A stretch of 64,000 nt of DNA from JANLYC01 sp963750495 (GCA_963750495.1 CAVVQV010000004.1:558001-622000), one strand, 5' to 3'. Shown: positions 37,369 to 46,515, counted from the stretch's first letter. The notes: generated by a model not told the origin, from the sequence alone. Numbers and translations: made by a program.

Positions 37369-38244
37369 TCACGCCTCCTTGGTGCTGCTGTAGTCGTTCC
37401 AGGCCCACGTCAGTGCGCGCATGGCCATCACCTTCAGAGCATGCAACCGGTACGCCGCGGTGCCCCGGACGTCGTCGATCGGCGTACCGGCACTGCTGAC
37501 CAGGTCGCCGAACTCGGTGACCACGGACTCCGGGATCGCTGCCCGCGACTCCCACAGGCCGGCGCTCTCGAGCTCACCGCTGAGGAAGTCCTCGGCAGCG
37601 GTGGCCCGGCGCGGTGTCGGGGCCACCGACCCGAGTCCGGTCCGCACGACCTTGCGGTCGGGATGCAGGGCGAGTCCGAAGGCCGCCACCGAGATCACCA
37701 TCGCGTTGCGGGTGCCGATCTTGCTGAACTGCTGAGGTCCGGACGGTGGGGTGATGAAGATGGCGGTGATCAGCTCGTCCGGACGACCGGCATGCCGCTT
37801 CACGCCGAGGTAGAAGTCCTCGGCTCGCACGACGCGCGTCCCGTCGAGCGACGTCAGCTCGATCTCGGCTTCGGCCGCCAGCAGCGCCGGGTGGGAGTCC
37901 CCGGCGGGCGAGGCAGCGCCGAGGTTGCCGCCCACGGTCCCTCGGTTGCGGATCTGCGGCGAACCGACCGTGCGGGACGCCATGGCGAGCCCGGGCAACC
38001 GGTCGCCCAGCTCGGTGATGACGCGGGTGTAGGACACACCGGCCCCGAGCCGGACCTTGCCGTCGACCATGTCCCACTCGGCGAGCTCACCGACCCGGGT
38101 CAGGTCGAGCAGGGCCGGTGGCCGGTGCTTGTCGAAGTTCATCTCGACCATCACGTCGGTGCCCCCGACGATCGGGATCGCCCCGGGGTGTTCGGCCCTG
38201 GCACTCAGCGCCTCAGCCATCGTGCTGGGCTGCAGGAATTCCAT
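37369..38244 (-). CDS. xdhB: Xanthine dehydrogenase, FAD-binding subunit
   Basis: A 291-residue FAD subunit. The FAD motifs IVGGTDVMVEMN and TVGGNLGAASPAGDS are present. The start at 38244 has a GAGGAGA site. It lies 31 bases downstream of uricase and directly before the Fe-S subunit. Electrons leave through this subunit to NAD or another acceptor. Confidence 0.93.
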   Translation of the reverse strand: MEFLQPSTMAEALSARAEHPGAIPIVGGTDVMVEMNFDKHRPPALLDLTRVGELAEWDMVDGKVRLGAGVSYTRVITELGDRLPGLAMASRTVGSPQIRNRGTVGGNLGAASPAGDSHPALLAAEAEIELTSLDGTRVVRAEDFYLGVKRHAGRPDELITAIFITPPSGPQQFSKIGTRNAMVISVAAFGLALHPDRKVVRTGLGSVAPTPRRATAAEDFLSGELESAGLWESRAAIPESVVTEFGDLVSSAGTPIDDVRGTAAYRLHALKVMAMRALTWAWNDYSSTKEA

Positions 38245-38275
38245 CGCGTCTCCTCAATCTCGCTGCGGGGACAGG

Positions 38276-39175
38276 TCAGCAGAAGCCCGGGACGGTGTCC
38301 CAGGCCAGCCCGGCGGGCGGCGCGTCGTCGCGCTCGACGGTGGCCTCGATGAGGCCGTAGGGCCGGTCCCCGACCTGGAAGACCTCGTTGGGGTTGTCCA
38401 GCCCGAACGGGGACAGGTCGTAGACGTAGTGGTGCTTGTTCGGCGCGGAGAACTTGATCTCCGCGACGCTGTCGTGGGCCTCGAGCACAGAGCGACCCAT
38501 CTCGTACAGCGTCTGCTGCAGGGCCAAGCTGTGCACCTCGGCGAACTGCTCGAGCAACAGCTGTCGGATGCTCGTGTAGGTCTTCCCGAAGTCCACGTCG
38601 GTGCCGACGTACCGCCAACGGGCGACCAGCGAGGTCGACATGATCCGGTCGTGCGTCGGGACCAGGGTCGTGTACTTGTCCTTGAGGAACCCGTGGAACT
38701 CCGAGCCGGTCGACTTCAGCAGCACGAGGTCCTTCAACCCGGACACGACGTACTCCGCACCGCCCTTGCCGTCGACCGTCACGGCAGTCGTGCGGGTCTC
38801 CTGCCCCATGCGCACCCAGCTGTGGTCGTGCTCGGCACCGTTGACGGCGATCCGCTCCCAGGAGAACTCCTCGACGTCGATCTTGGCCCCTACGACGGGA
38901 TCGGTGTCGTTGACGAAGTGGCGGGCCAGCTCGAGCGCGAACTCCTCGATCTCGCCGACCCCCTTCTCCTTCGCGTAGGCGTAGACGGTCTGCTTCTGGG
39001 TGTCGGTCGGCAGGACCTTGGCCTGGTCGCCGGCCAGATGGGCGTCACCGAAGTCACCGCGCAGCGAGGTCGAGACGTTGAGGTCCTTGATCTCGTGCCG
39101 GTCGCTGTCGCGGTAGATCCGAACGAGGCGGTTCTCGGCCTTGCCGTACTGGTTCTGTCCCAAAACGATGCTCAT
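38276..39175 (-). CDS. Urate oxidase (uricase)
   Basis: A 299-residue cofactor-free uricase, which oxidises urate to 5-hydroxyisourate (EC 1.7.3.3). The charge-relay residues are visible: Lys12 in GKAENRL and Thr57 in LPTDTQK, with the histidine in NKHHYVYD. SLVARWRY and SIRQLLLEQF are also family marks. The AGGAAG site lies nine bases before the ATG at 39175. The upstream 60 bases lead straight to the OHCU decarboxylase stop, so it is within the same operon. Confidence 0.96.
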   Translation of the reverse strand: MSIVLGQNQYGKAENRLVRIYRDSDRHEIKDLNVSTSLRGDFGDAHLAGDQAKVLPTDTQKQTVYAYAKEKGVGEIEEFALELARHFVNDTDPVVGAKIDVEEFSWERIAVNGAEHDHSWVRMGQETRTTAVTVDGKGGAEYVVSGLKDLVLLKSTGSEFHGFLKDKYTTLVPTHDRIMSTSLVARWRYVGTDVDFGKTYTSIRQLLLEQFAEVHSLALQQTLYEMGRSVLEAHDSVAEIKFSAPNKHHYVYDLSPFGLDNPNEVFQVGDRPYGLIEATVERDDAPPAGLAWDTVPGFC

Positions 39176-39235
39176 ACGTCTAACTTCCTCTGTAGATGCA
39201 GAATGCGGAAGGGTTCGTGAGCCGCGGATGATCGC

Positions 39236-39760
39236 TCACGCATTGCCGTCCTTCCCTACCACTGCCGATTCGGTGACCAGCTGGCCGAGCCGGAGGACCG
39301 CGATCTCACCAAGTTCGCGGACCACCTCCCCCACCTCCTTCGACGGCGCGTTCGCCAGCCGGCGACGCAGCTCGGCCAGTATCTCCTCCGCCGACCGGCC
39401 CGCCGCCCGGATCAGGAACACCCGGCCGAAACGCCGCTCGTACTCGACGTTGCCGAGGGCCATGGTGGCCGTCAGGTCGGCGTCGTCACGGTCGACGCCG
39501 GACTGCTCGCGCTCCGAGAACTCGGCGTCATGCCCGGCGCCTGCCCGTTCGCCGATCCGAGGGTGTCGCGCGAGGGCAGCCTCGACCTCGTCGGCCGTGA
39601 GGGTCGCCGCCCGCTCCCCTGCCGCCACAACCAGCGCTGGTGCCGTGGCGTACGGCCGGCCGCTCAACACCTCGTCGACCCAGCGAGGGACAGCCAGGCA
39701 GGACGTGAGGAGTGCGCCGGCGGCGTCGTCGGTGAGCCTGTTGAACTCGTCGATGTCCAC
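39236..39760 (-). CDS. OHCU decarboxylase (stand-alone)
   Basis: A 174-residue 2-oxo-4-hydroxy-4-carboxy-5-ureidoimidazoline decarboxylase that makes (S)-allantoin. Catalytic His66 lies in HPRIGERA and the acidic residue in FSEREQSGV; LGNVEYERRFGRVFLIRAAG and the closing LAELRRRLANAP helix are family marks. The GTG start at 39760 has an AAGGAGC site; the longer frame has none. No 5-hydroxyisourate hydrolase is seen beside it, although the two usually act in sequence. Confidence 0.92.
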   Translation of the reverse strand: MDIDEFNRLTDDAAGALLTSCLAVPRWVDEVLSGRPYATAPALVVAAGERAATLTADEVEAALARHPRIGERAGAGHDAEFSEREQSGVDRDDADLTATMALGNVEYERRFGRVFLIRAAGRSAEEILAELRRRLANAPSKEVGEVVRELGEIAVLRLGQLVTESAVVGKDGNA

Positions 39761-39838
39761 CGCTGCGCTCCTTGTCCCGTACTGGCCTGGCCGTCCTCCG
39801 ACTTCGGCTACCCGGTCGACCGACCGAATCACGTGAGG

Positions 39839-41776
39839 TCACGGGCTCAACTGGTCGAACCTGTTGGTGCGAGCCGAATGGATCGGGTTGGCGTCGGCCA
39901 CGAGGTCGTCGAACCGGTGGTTGACGATCTTGCCGACCTCGATCAGAGCGGTGGCCCGCTCCTGGTGAATCGAGTGATCCATCCGGTCCCACCCGTGTTC
40001 GAGCACCTCGTGACGCTTGACCAGATCGCGCACCGAGATGATCAGTGGGAACCCGAACTTGTCTTGATAGGCGGCGTTGAGATCCGCGAACTCGTCATAG
40101 TCCTCGTCGTTGAGTCGGTCGAGACCGAGCACCGACTGGTCCCTGGTGGACTCCTCGCGCTCGAGCTGGTCGGCACCGAGGTTCGGGAACGAGGACAGCA
40201 GGGTGTCCCGCTGATCCGGGTCTCCGGAGAACAGGGCGTCCTGCATCGCGGCCCGTAGTGCCCGCGTGTCGGCGAACGGGCGTTGCGCGTATGCGCCGTC
40301 GACGGCCCACCGTGAGCCCTGGAACAGCCCCTGGAAGGTGTTCGCGAACTCGTCCTGGCTCATCTTGTTCACCTGGTCGAGACGGATGACGCCGGTCCCG
40401 GGGGCGCCGGCAACAGCTGGTCCGAAGCTCTTGCCCACGTGGAAGAAGACGAGATTGAGCAGGATCGCCGTGATGGAGCCGAGCGTGATGCCGCTGTTGA
40501 AGAACATCTCACTCCAGCGGCCACCAGGGACCACGGTGTACAACGTGGGCTTCATCGTCACCAGCATGGCCAGCCCGACGCTCGTCGCCACGATGACGAC
40601 GTTGCGGTGGTCGTTGAAGTCGACGCGACCGAGCACCTGGAAGCCCACCACGGCGACCGTGGCGAACATCGCGATGGCAGCCCCGCCCAGCACGGAGTGC
40701 GGAATGCTCGCCGCGACGGCGCCGGCCTTGGGGATCACACCGATGACCATCATGATCGCACCGGCGGTGGCCACCACCCACCGGCTCTTGACCCCGGTGA
40801 GTCGAACCAGCCCGACGTTCTCGGCGAAACAGGTGTAGGGGAAGGAGTTCAGCACGCCACCCAGGGTGGTCGCCAGCCCGTCCGCGCGCAGCGCGGCGGA
40901 GACGTCCTCTGCTCCAACCTTCTTCTCCACGATCTCACCGGTGGCGAACACGTCACCGGTGGTCTCGACGGCGGTGATCAGCATGACGACGATCATCGAG
41001 ATGATCGCCGTGATCGCGAACTTCGGAGCGCCGAAGAAGAACGGGGTGGTCACGCCGACCCAGTCGCTCGACCCCACGCTGCTGAAGCTCGCGTAGTCCT
41101 TGCCCTCGAAGATGAACGCAGCCGCCGTACCCAGCACCAGGCCGGCCAACACGGCGATCGTCGCCATGAAGCCCTTGAAGACCCGCTGGATGATGACGAT
41201 CAGGGCAAGCGTTCCGATCGCGTAGAAGAAGTCCTTCTTGACGGGATCCCCGAACCCCACGGCATCGTTGATGGCAACGGGCAGCAACGAGATGCCGATG
41301 ATCGCGATCACGGAGCCGGTCACGACCGGCGGGAAGAAGCGGATCATCCGGCCGAAGTACGGCGCCATGAAGAACGTGAAGATGCCGGCGACGATGACCG
41401 ATCCGTAGATCGTGACCAGGCCCTCCTTGCCCCCACCGGCTGCGCTGCCGATGGCGATCATCGGTGCGACGGCGGTGAATGTCACGCCCTGGAGCAGGGG
41501 CAGCCGGACGCCGACCTTCCAGAAGCCGACGGACTGGATGATCGACGCGATGCCGCAGGTGAACAGGTCGGCATTGATCAGGTGGATGAGTTGTTCGTCG
41601 CTCAGGCCGATGGCTCCCGCGAGGAGGATGGGGACGATCACGGCGCCGGCGTAGAACGCAAGGACGTGCTGAGTGCCGTAGATCGCAAGCTTCTGGGGTG
41701 GCAGAACTTCATCGACGGGGTGCTTGACTCGTCGCTGGCGGGAGGCCGCGGGGGACGGCGAAGTGCTTGATGACAT
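39839..41776 (-). CDS. Xanthine/uracil permease fused to a degenerate OHCU-decarboxylase domain
   Basis: A 645-residue protein. Residues 1 to about 460 form an NCS2 nucleobase permease (GTQHVLAFYAGAVIVP, PLLQGVTFTAVAP, ETTGDVFATGEI, TCFAENVGLVRLTGV). Residues about 469-628 are homologous to OHCU decarboxylase: MSQDEFANTFQGLFQGSRW, then LNAAYQDKFGFPLIISVRD. The catalytic HPxLG motif reads FPNLG (Phe530) and the acidic STxEQ motif reads STRDQ (Asp546), so the domain is probably not a decarboxylase. The first gene of the urate operon, with operators upstream. It should import xanthine, urate or allantoin precursors. Confidence 0.93.
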   Translation of the reverse strand: MSSSTSPSPAASRQRRVKHPVDEVLPPQKLAIYGTQHVLAFYAGAVIVPILLAGAIGLSDEQLIHLINADLFTCGIASIIQSVGFWKVGVRLPLLQGVTFTAVAPMIAIGSAAGGGKEGLVTIYGSVIVAGIFTFFMAPYFGRMIRFFPPVVTGSVIAIIGISLLPVAINDAVGFGDPVKKDFFYAIGTLALIVIIQRVFKGFMATIAVLAGLVLGTAAAFIFEGKDYASFSSVGSSDWVGVTTPFFFGAPKFAITAIISMIVVMLITAVETTGDVFATGEIVEKKVGAEDVSAALRADGLATTLGGVLNSFPYTCFAENVGLVRLTGVKSRWVVATAGAIMMVIGVIPKAGAVAASIPHSVLGGAAIAMFATVAVVGFQVLGRVDFNDHRNVVIVATSVGLAMLVTMKPTLYTVVPGGRWSEMFFNSGITLGSITAILLNLVFFHVGKSFGPAVAGAPGTGVIRLDQVNKMSQDEFANTFQGLFQGSRWAVDGAYAQRPFADTRALRAAMQDALFSGDPDQRDTLLSSFPNLGADQLEREESTRDQSVLGLDRLNDEDYDEFADLNAAYQDKFGFPLIISVRDLVKRHEVLEHGWDRMDHSIHQERATALIEVGKIVNHRFDDLVADANPIHSARTNRFDQLSP

Positions 41777-41797
41777 GGTGGAGCCCCTAACCCATAC

Positions 41798-41833
41798 TTC
41801 CGCATGGTGGATACTAAGTTCCGTCTTGCGGGA
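41798..41833. promoter_or_regulatory. Two candidate IclR operators upstream of the permease
   Basis: TTCCGC-ATG-GTGGAT (41798-41812) and TTCCGT-CTT-GCGGGA (41819-41833) fit the 15-bp TTCCGT-N3-ACGGAA layout with about two mismatches each. They lie 22 to 57 bases upstream of the permease start, the same spacing as the pair before hyi. Confidence 0.55.
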
Positions 41834-41909
41834 GACAATAGGGGACGGTCACGGGGCCGTCAAGAGTCGAAACGGGCTATTGCCGTAGCCCTCCCGCTAC
41901 CATCAGGGT

Positions 41910-42923
41910 GTGCCCGAGCCGCTCGCACCCGTCCGGCTGCCGGATCAGTCCCGGGACCGCCACCCGTTCGTCGCCGTGCTCATCCGTGCTGGCCTCGCTC
42001 TGGGCATTGTGCTCGTGAACTGGGTCATCGTGCTGCTCGAGCGAGGCGGCTACACCGATGCGCACGACGGCAACGTCTCGGTGATCGACGCGTTGTACTA
42101 CACGACGGTCACCCTGACGACCACCGGCTACGGCGACATCATCCCGATCACCGACCGCGCGCGACTGGTCAACGCACTGGTCGTCACCCCGATGCGGGTG
42201 GCGTTCGTGGTCCTGCTGGTGGGTACGACACTCAATGCCCTGACCCGGCAGTCACGCTATGAGTTCCGTGTCGCTCGATGGAGGAAACGCATGCATGACC
42301 ACATCGTGGTGCTCGGGTTCGGCACCAAAGGACGCAACGCCGCGCGCGCCCTGGAGCTGCGCGGGACCCCCGCCAACCAGATCGTCGTGGTCGACACGGA
42401 TCGGGCGTCTGTGGACGCCGCTACCGTCTCGGGCCATACGGCCGTCCAGGGCAGCGCCACCAGCGAGGACGATCTGCAACGTGCGCTCGTCACCCGCGCG
42501 CGCGTGGTCATCGTGGCGCTCGACCGCGACGACAGCGCGGTGCTCGCGACGTTGACGGTGCGACGGCTGAACGCGCACGCGTCGGTCATCGCGTCCGCCC
42601 GGGAAGCGCAGAACGCCGAGCTGATGCGCCAGAGCGGTGCGGGTTCGGTGATCGTGTCGTCGGAGACGACCGGTCGGCTGCTCGGGCTCGCCTGCGACAA
42701 CCCCGAGACCGTCGACGTGGTCGAGGACCTGCTGTCGTTCGGCCAGGGTCTCGACCTCACCCAGCGTGTGGTCAGCGCCGACGAGATCGGCAAGAATCCC
42801 GCGGCGCTGACGATTCCGGTGCTGGCGGTACTGCGCAACGGTGCGATGCTTCGCTACGACGATGCGGCGGCCTCTCCTCTGGTCGCCGGCGACTCGGTGA
42901 TCTACGCCGGAGTCGCGCCTTAG
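41910..42923 (+). CDS. Two-helix potassium channel with RCK (TrkA-N) domain
   Basis: A 337-residue channel of the MthK/Kch type. Two membrane helices (about 22-45 and 88-110) flank the pore loop with selectivity filter TTTGYGD. A TrkA-N nucleotide-binding domain follows (HIVVLGFGTKGRNAARAL, VVVDTDRASVD), then a TrkA-C-like domain. The channel should be tetrameric, gated by ligand binding to the RCK ring. GTG start, no strong ribosome site. Divergent from the purine permease; no functional link is evident. Confidence 0.9.
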   Translation: MPEPLAPVRLPDQSRDRHPFVAVLIRAGLALGIVLVNWVIVLLERGGYTDAHDGNVSVIDALYYTTVTLTTTGYGDIIPITDRARLVNALVVTPMRVAFVVLLVGTTLNALTRQSRYEFRVARWRKRMHDHIVVLGFGTKGRNAARALELRGTPANQIVVVDTDRASVDAATVSGHTAVQGSATSEDDLQRALVTRARVVIVALDRDDSAVLATLTVRRLNAHASVIASAREAQNAELMRQSGAGSVIVSSETTGRLLGLACDNPETVDVVEDLLSFGQGLDLTQRVVSADEIGKNPAALTIPVLAVLRNGAMLRYDDAAASPLVAGDSVIYAGVAP

Positions 42924-42943
42924 GCGGGTGTGTGTGAAGCTGG

Positions 42944-43016
42944 CTCCCGCGATTGGACTCGAACCAATAACCTGCCGGTTAACAGCCGGCTGCTCTGCCA
43001 ATTGAGCTACGCGGGA
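42944..43016 (-). tRNA. tRNA-Asn (GTT)
   Basis: A full cloverleaf on the minus strand: acceptor TCCCGCG pairs with CGCGGGA, the anticodon loop contains GUU in CUGUUAA, T arm ATTGG-TTCGAGT-CCAAT. Discriminator is G, and CCA is encoded at 42941-42943. Confidence 0.95.
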
Positions 43017-43160
43017 TTGCGCCCGCACAGGTTAGCAAGCCTCCCGGCGTACGACGAAACTCGCCTCCCCACTTGTTGCGGGCGAGCCTAGACTCGTAAG
43101 GCAGAAGACCGGGGCTCGGTCGTCGCTTGGCCCCGACGAGCGCGGTCCGGGGAGACGGTC

Positions 43161-43580
43161 ATGACGATCGAGTTGCAGATCGAACTGTTCGAGCAGGACG
43201 CTGACGCGGAGCGCCTGGACATGCTCACCGACACGCTGCGCCAGGACTTATTGACGCTCGATGTCGACTCCGTGTCCCGCATCTCGCGCGGCGACGCACC
43301 CGAGGGCAGCAAGGGATTGGATCCCGCGGCCGTGGGAGCGGTCCTCGTGGCTCTCAAGAGTTCAGTCGAGCTGGTGGGACAGGTCGTGTCGGTGCTCCGC
43401 TCCTGGCTCGGTCGTGGCGGCGCGTCGACGGGATCAACCCAGAGTCTGAAGTTGACCATGAACGGGCAGACCCTGGAACTCTCGGCCGCGACGGCCGATC
43501 AGCAGCAACAGATCCTCGACGCGTTCGTCGCAGCCGCGGCACCCGATCGAAGCCGGTCACCGACTGCCCCACGCGAGTGA
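43161..43580 (+). CDS. EACC1-like effector-associated constant component
   Basis: A 139-residue protein. It has an opening beta strand (TIELQIELF), a helix with LTDTLRQDLLTLDVDSV, the KGLDPAAVGAVL segment and a long hydrophobic helix (VELVGQVVSVLRSWLG), then a beta hairpin (SLKLTMNGQTLELS) and final helix. This layout matches EACC1, a small protein that accompanies caspase- or trypsin-like effectors in actinobacterial conflict systems. The GGGGAG site is good. Its 3' end overlaps the convergent caspase gene by 24 bases. Unlike its partner it is intact. Its molecular role is unknown; it may couple signals to the effector. Confidence 0.78.
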   Translation: MTIELQIELFEQDADAERLDMLTDTLRQDLLTLDVDSVSRISRGDAPEGSKGLDPAAVGAVLVALKSSVELVGQVVSVLRSWLGRGGASTGSTQSLKLTMNGQTLELSAATADQQQQILDAFVAAAAPDRSRSPTAPRE

Positions 43581-45798
43581 CTGCACCTGCGCGAGGCCCG
43601 GGAACTGGTGACGATTCGTCCCGTCCGGATCCGCCACGATCAGCGATTGATCGCGCAGGCGCACATAGGCGATCTGCTCACCGGATGGGCGACCACGCCA
43701 CGTTCTGCGCTCCCAGGATTCCGATTGCCTTCGGGGAGCCGTCGAGTGACTTCAGGACGAAGGGCGCGCCACCCTGCTCCTGGGTGCGCTCCTGGTTCCA
43801 CTGGAAGAGCAACCCTGCGTTGCTCCAGTCAGGCTCGAAACTTGCTCCGCCGCTAGTCCGTGATCGGAGTGGGCTCTGTCGGATTGGCGGGGTCGACCCA
43901 GTACAGATTCACGGGGCCGTCCCCACGGATCGTCCATTCGAAGACGATGACCTCCCGGCCGTCCAGCCACGCCCAGGTCGGCGACCCCGCGAAGGACCCC
44001 GCCGCTGGCATTTCGACCGAGTACGGACATGAGGTCCGACCCGTCTGACGCCAGCTGTCCACAACTGGTCGTTGCAGATGACGGCAAGCTCCTGTCCATC
44101 CGACCTCCACGCCGGCCTCGTCGAGTATGCGCACGCGGAGTCCGGGGGGAACAGTCGCTGGTCACGGCTGCCATCGACCCCGATGCGGTGCGCCACCCTG
44201 GTCTTCGATCCGTGCCCGTCAGGTAGATGATCGTCGTGCGATCCGGCGACAGCGTGGGCTTCGTAGCCTGCCCGGGTGTCGAGAGCGGCTGATGACCTGG
44301 TCGGTCCAGACATCGACCACCTGGAGCTTGCTGCTGGCACGGGTCACCGGTCGCCACGACGAGCTGACTGTCGGCAACCCGCCAGCTGGGCACCTGCTCG
44401 TGGCAGGCGGAGTCGAGGACCGTCCCCCGCGGTCCACGAGCGGCGAGGACGATGGCCACGATGGCGACGACCGCGGCTGCCGAGCCTGCCACGATCAGCC
44501 CCCTTCGAGTGAGGCAGCCGCGGCCACGGGGAGGGCGTCGGCAGGTCCTCCTCAGGCGGAGCGGCAGGTCCTCCTCCGGCGGAGCCGGCAGGTCCTCCTC
44601 CGGCGGCGCCGGCAGGTCGTTCTCGGGCGGAGCATGCAGGTCGTTCTCGGGCGGAGCATGCAGGTCCTTCTCGGGCCGAGCATGCAGGTCCTCCTCCGGC
44701 GGAGGAGCGTCCTTCTCCTCCGCGTCGGCGACCGCTGTAGCGCCCAGGCTGAGACGAGGCGGTGCTGAAAAGGTCGCCAACGCCGCGGACGCCGCTGCGG
44801 CGACGGACCGGCTGTCGTCTCCCGCTGAGTTGCTCGAGCCCATGCCGTGCTGCCAGGGAGAGGCCTGCGTGGCGACCGCGAAGCAGCCGATCGAGCTCAC
44901 GAACGGCGCCGGACCTGACCGAGGCGAACGAGCTCTCCATCGCATCCAGGAGGTCTTGGGGCAGGTCCGACGGGATCGTGATCGGACGGCTCCGCCGAGC
45001 GAGATACAACTCCCCCTGGATGCCGAGCGACCACTTGCTCGGGGTCTGGTTCGGCGTGACGCGCCGGACCGCGCCGTAGACGTACTCATACAGTTCGTCC
45101 AGGCTGATCATGCCGTCCTGGTCCTGATCGGCGTCACCGCTCGAGAGCCCCTCGACGACCGCACTCGTGAATACGGACGGCGCTCCCTCGGGCGAGTCGG
45201 TGAGGTCCTGGCCTTCGAAGGCATACTCCATCGCCGTGGAAGCCGTGATCACGGCGCGGCCGCGGCCACTCAACCGCTCCTCGAGCTGGAGAGCGCTGTC
45301 TCCGCGAGAGCTGAGCCCTCGCTCGAAGGCACCCGCGTAGCAGCAGTCCAACAGCAGCACGACGCGACGCGCGCGGGTGCGATTCATGAGCCGGTTGACG
45401 AACTCGGAGGGGACCGCCGTGGCCGCTAGGTACTCCAGTTCGGTGTCCGTAGCAGCGAAGTAGAGGTCACCGCTCTCGTCCTTGACTCCGTGACCGGAGT
45501 AGTGCACGAGGAGCAGGTCATCGACGCTTCGCTCCGAGAAGAAGCGTTCCATCGAACGGGTGATCGCATGCGCGGGCTCGTTGATGACCGTCGTGATATC
45601 GAACGCGCCGATCTCCGGGTCTCCGAGCACGCCCGCAAGGGCCTCGGCATCTCGAGCCGGCGCACGCAGCTGGCGCAACCCCGGATCCTGGTAGTCATGG
45701 GTCGCAACGATGAGTGCGCTACGGCGCCGGACATCCTCGATACCGGCCCGCATACCGGTGCGGGCGGGCCGACCCCTCTCGACAATCACAGCTGCCAC
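43557..45798 (-). pseudogene. Caspase-EF-hand-TM-beta-propeller effector, frameshifted
   Basis: From the GTG at 45798 (TGGAGG site) about 320 residues read cleanly: a caspase fold with His103 (HYSGHG) and Cys153 (LLLDCCYAG), then a perfect 12-residue EF-hand loop (Asp224 to Glu235, DQDQDGMISLDE). After about 44825 the reading moves between frames at least eight times (about 44825, 44345, 44290, 44210, 44055, 44035, 43853, 43690) through a proline/acid repeat, a membrane helix (GLIVAGSAAAVVAIVAIVL) and WD40/PD40-like propeller strands, to a stop at 43557. Joined, it would be about 745 residues. Protein-like residues persist in every piece, so decay is recent or the sequence has local errors. 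Confidence 0.8.
44541..44707. repeat. 24-bp coding minisatellite, seven copies
   Basis: Units beginning GCAGGTC start at 44541, 44564, 44588, 44612, 44636, 44660 and 44684. All are 24 bases except the first, which is 23. On the minus strand each unit encodes eight residues of the type PPEEDLPA, forming an acidic, proline-rich hinge between the caspase part and the membrane helix. The short copy shifts the frame. Confidence 0.9.
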
Positions 45799-45869
45799 GG
45801 CGCGCCTCCAGGTGGCGGGATCCGGTTGTGACCCCTCACTACCCACGGTGCTCGCGGGCGGACAGCCTG

Positions 45870-46404
45870 TCAACGACGAGTTAGAGGCCCGGACAGCTCG
45901 CGTTGCGCCTCGGTCAGCGTCCGCTCGGCGACGGCGGTCACCTCGGGGTCGTCGGGGTCCAGGCCCGCCGAGAGCAGGTAGGACCAGACGATCGGACCCT
46001 GTCCGACCGGGCGAACGCCGGCCGACCACGCTGAGCCCGGCCTTTCCGCGGACGCGGGCATACATCGTCGCGACCACGCTCTTGGTGACCCGCTCGCGGA
46101 GCAGCTCGAGCAGCTGGCCGGCATCATCGACCTCGATCACGGTGCGGGGCTCCGGCTCGCCCCAGGAGCTCACTTCGACCACCGCGAGGCGGCCGTCCTC
46201 TTGCTGCCAGTCGGCGCGCTCGACCTGCTCCCAACCGAGACGGCGGAACCCCTCGTCGGTGGCGAGGTGCAAGGCGCGGTCGGTGCCGACGTACCAGCGT
46301 CCCTCCCGGTCGGTGGCCCACGCGAGTGGGCGTTCACCGGCTTCGAGAACGAGCTGCTCACGGGTGGCGGCGGGCAGCCGGCTACGGCGACGACTGGAAG
46401 GCAT
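45870..46404 (-). pseudogene. Conserved hypothetical protein with one frameshift
   Basis: The start at 46404 has a GGGAGGAT site. One frame reads TREQLVLEAGERPLAWATD, GRWYVGTDRAL and VTKSVVATMYARVRGKAGLS up to VVGRRSPG. The continuation GPIVWSYLLSAGLDPDDPEV to LTEAQREL is in another frame and stops at 45870. A single indel near 46005 joins them into about 178 residues of one coherent protein, a family I recall from actinobacteria without known function. Either a recent pseudogene or a sequence error. It lies 71 bases upstream of the caspase gene on the same strand. Confidence 0.7.
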
Positions 46405-46515
46405 GCCGCCATCCTCCCAGCCCCGGTGAAACGCCGTCCGTCCAACCGGCGTGGAACGGCAGGGCAACGCCCCCGGACGCAATGTCCCCAAGGCAGCCCT
46501 GCAGTCCTGGCCGCA

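Noticed and set aside
43557..44825. Programmed ribosomal frameshifting as explanation of the split effector gene
   Set aside because: Eight or more shifts in both directions with no recurrent slippery sequence or downstream structure; not compatible with known programmed frameshifting.
44452..45429. Plus-strand open frame with RSSSGGAG repeats
   Set aside because: It is the antisense of the coding minisatellite and caspase gene; the minus strand carries clear catalytic motifs.
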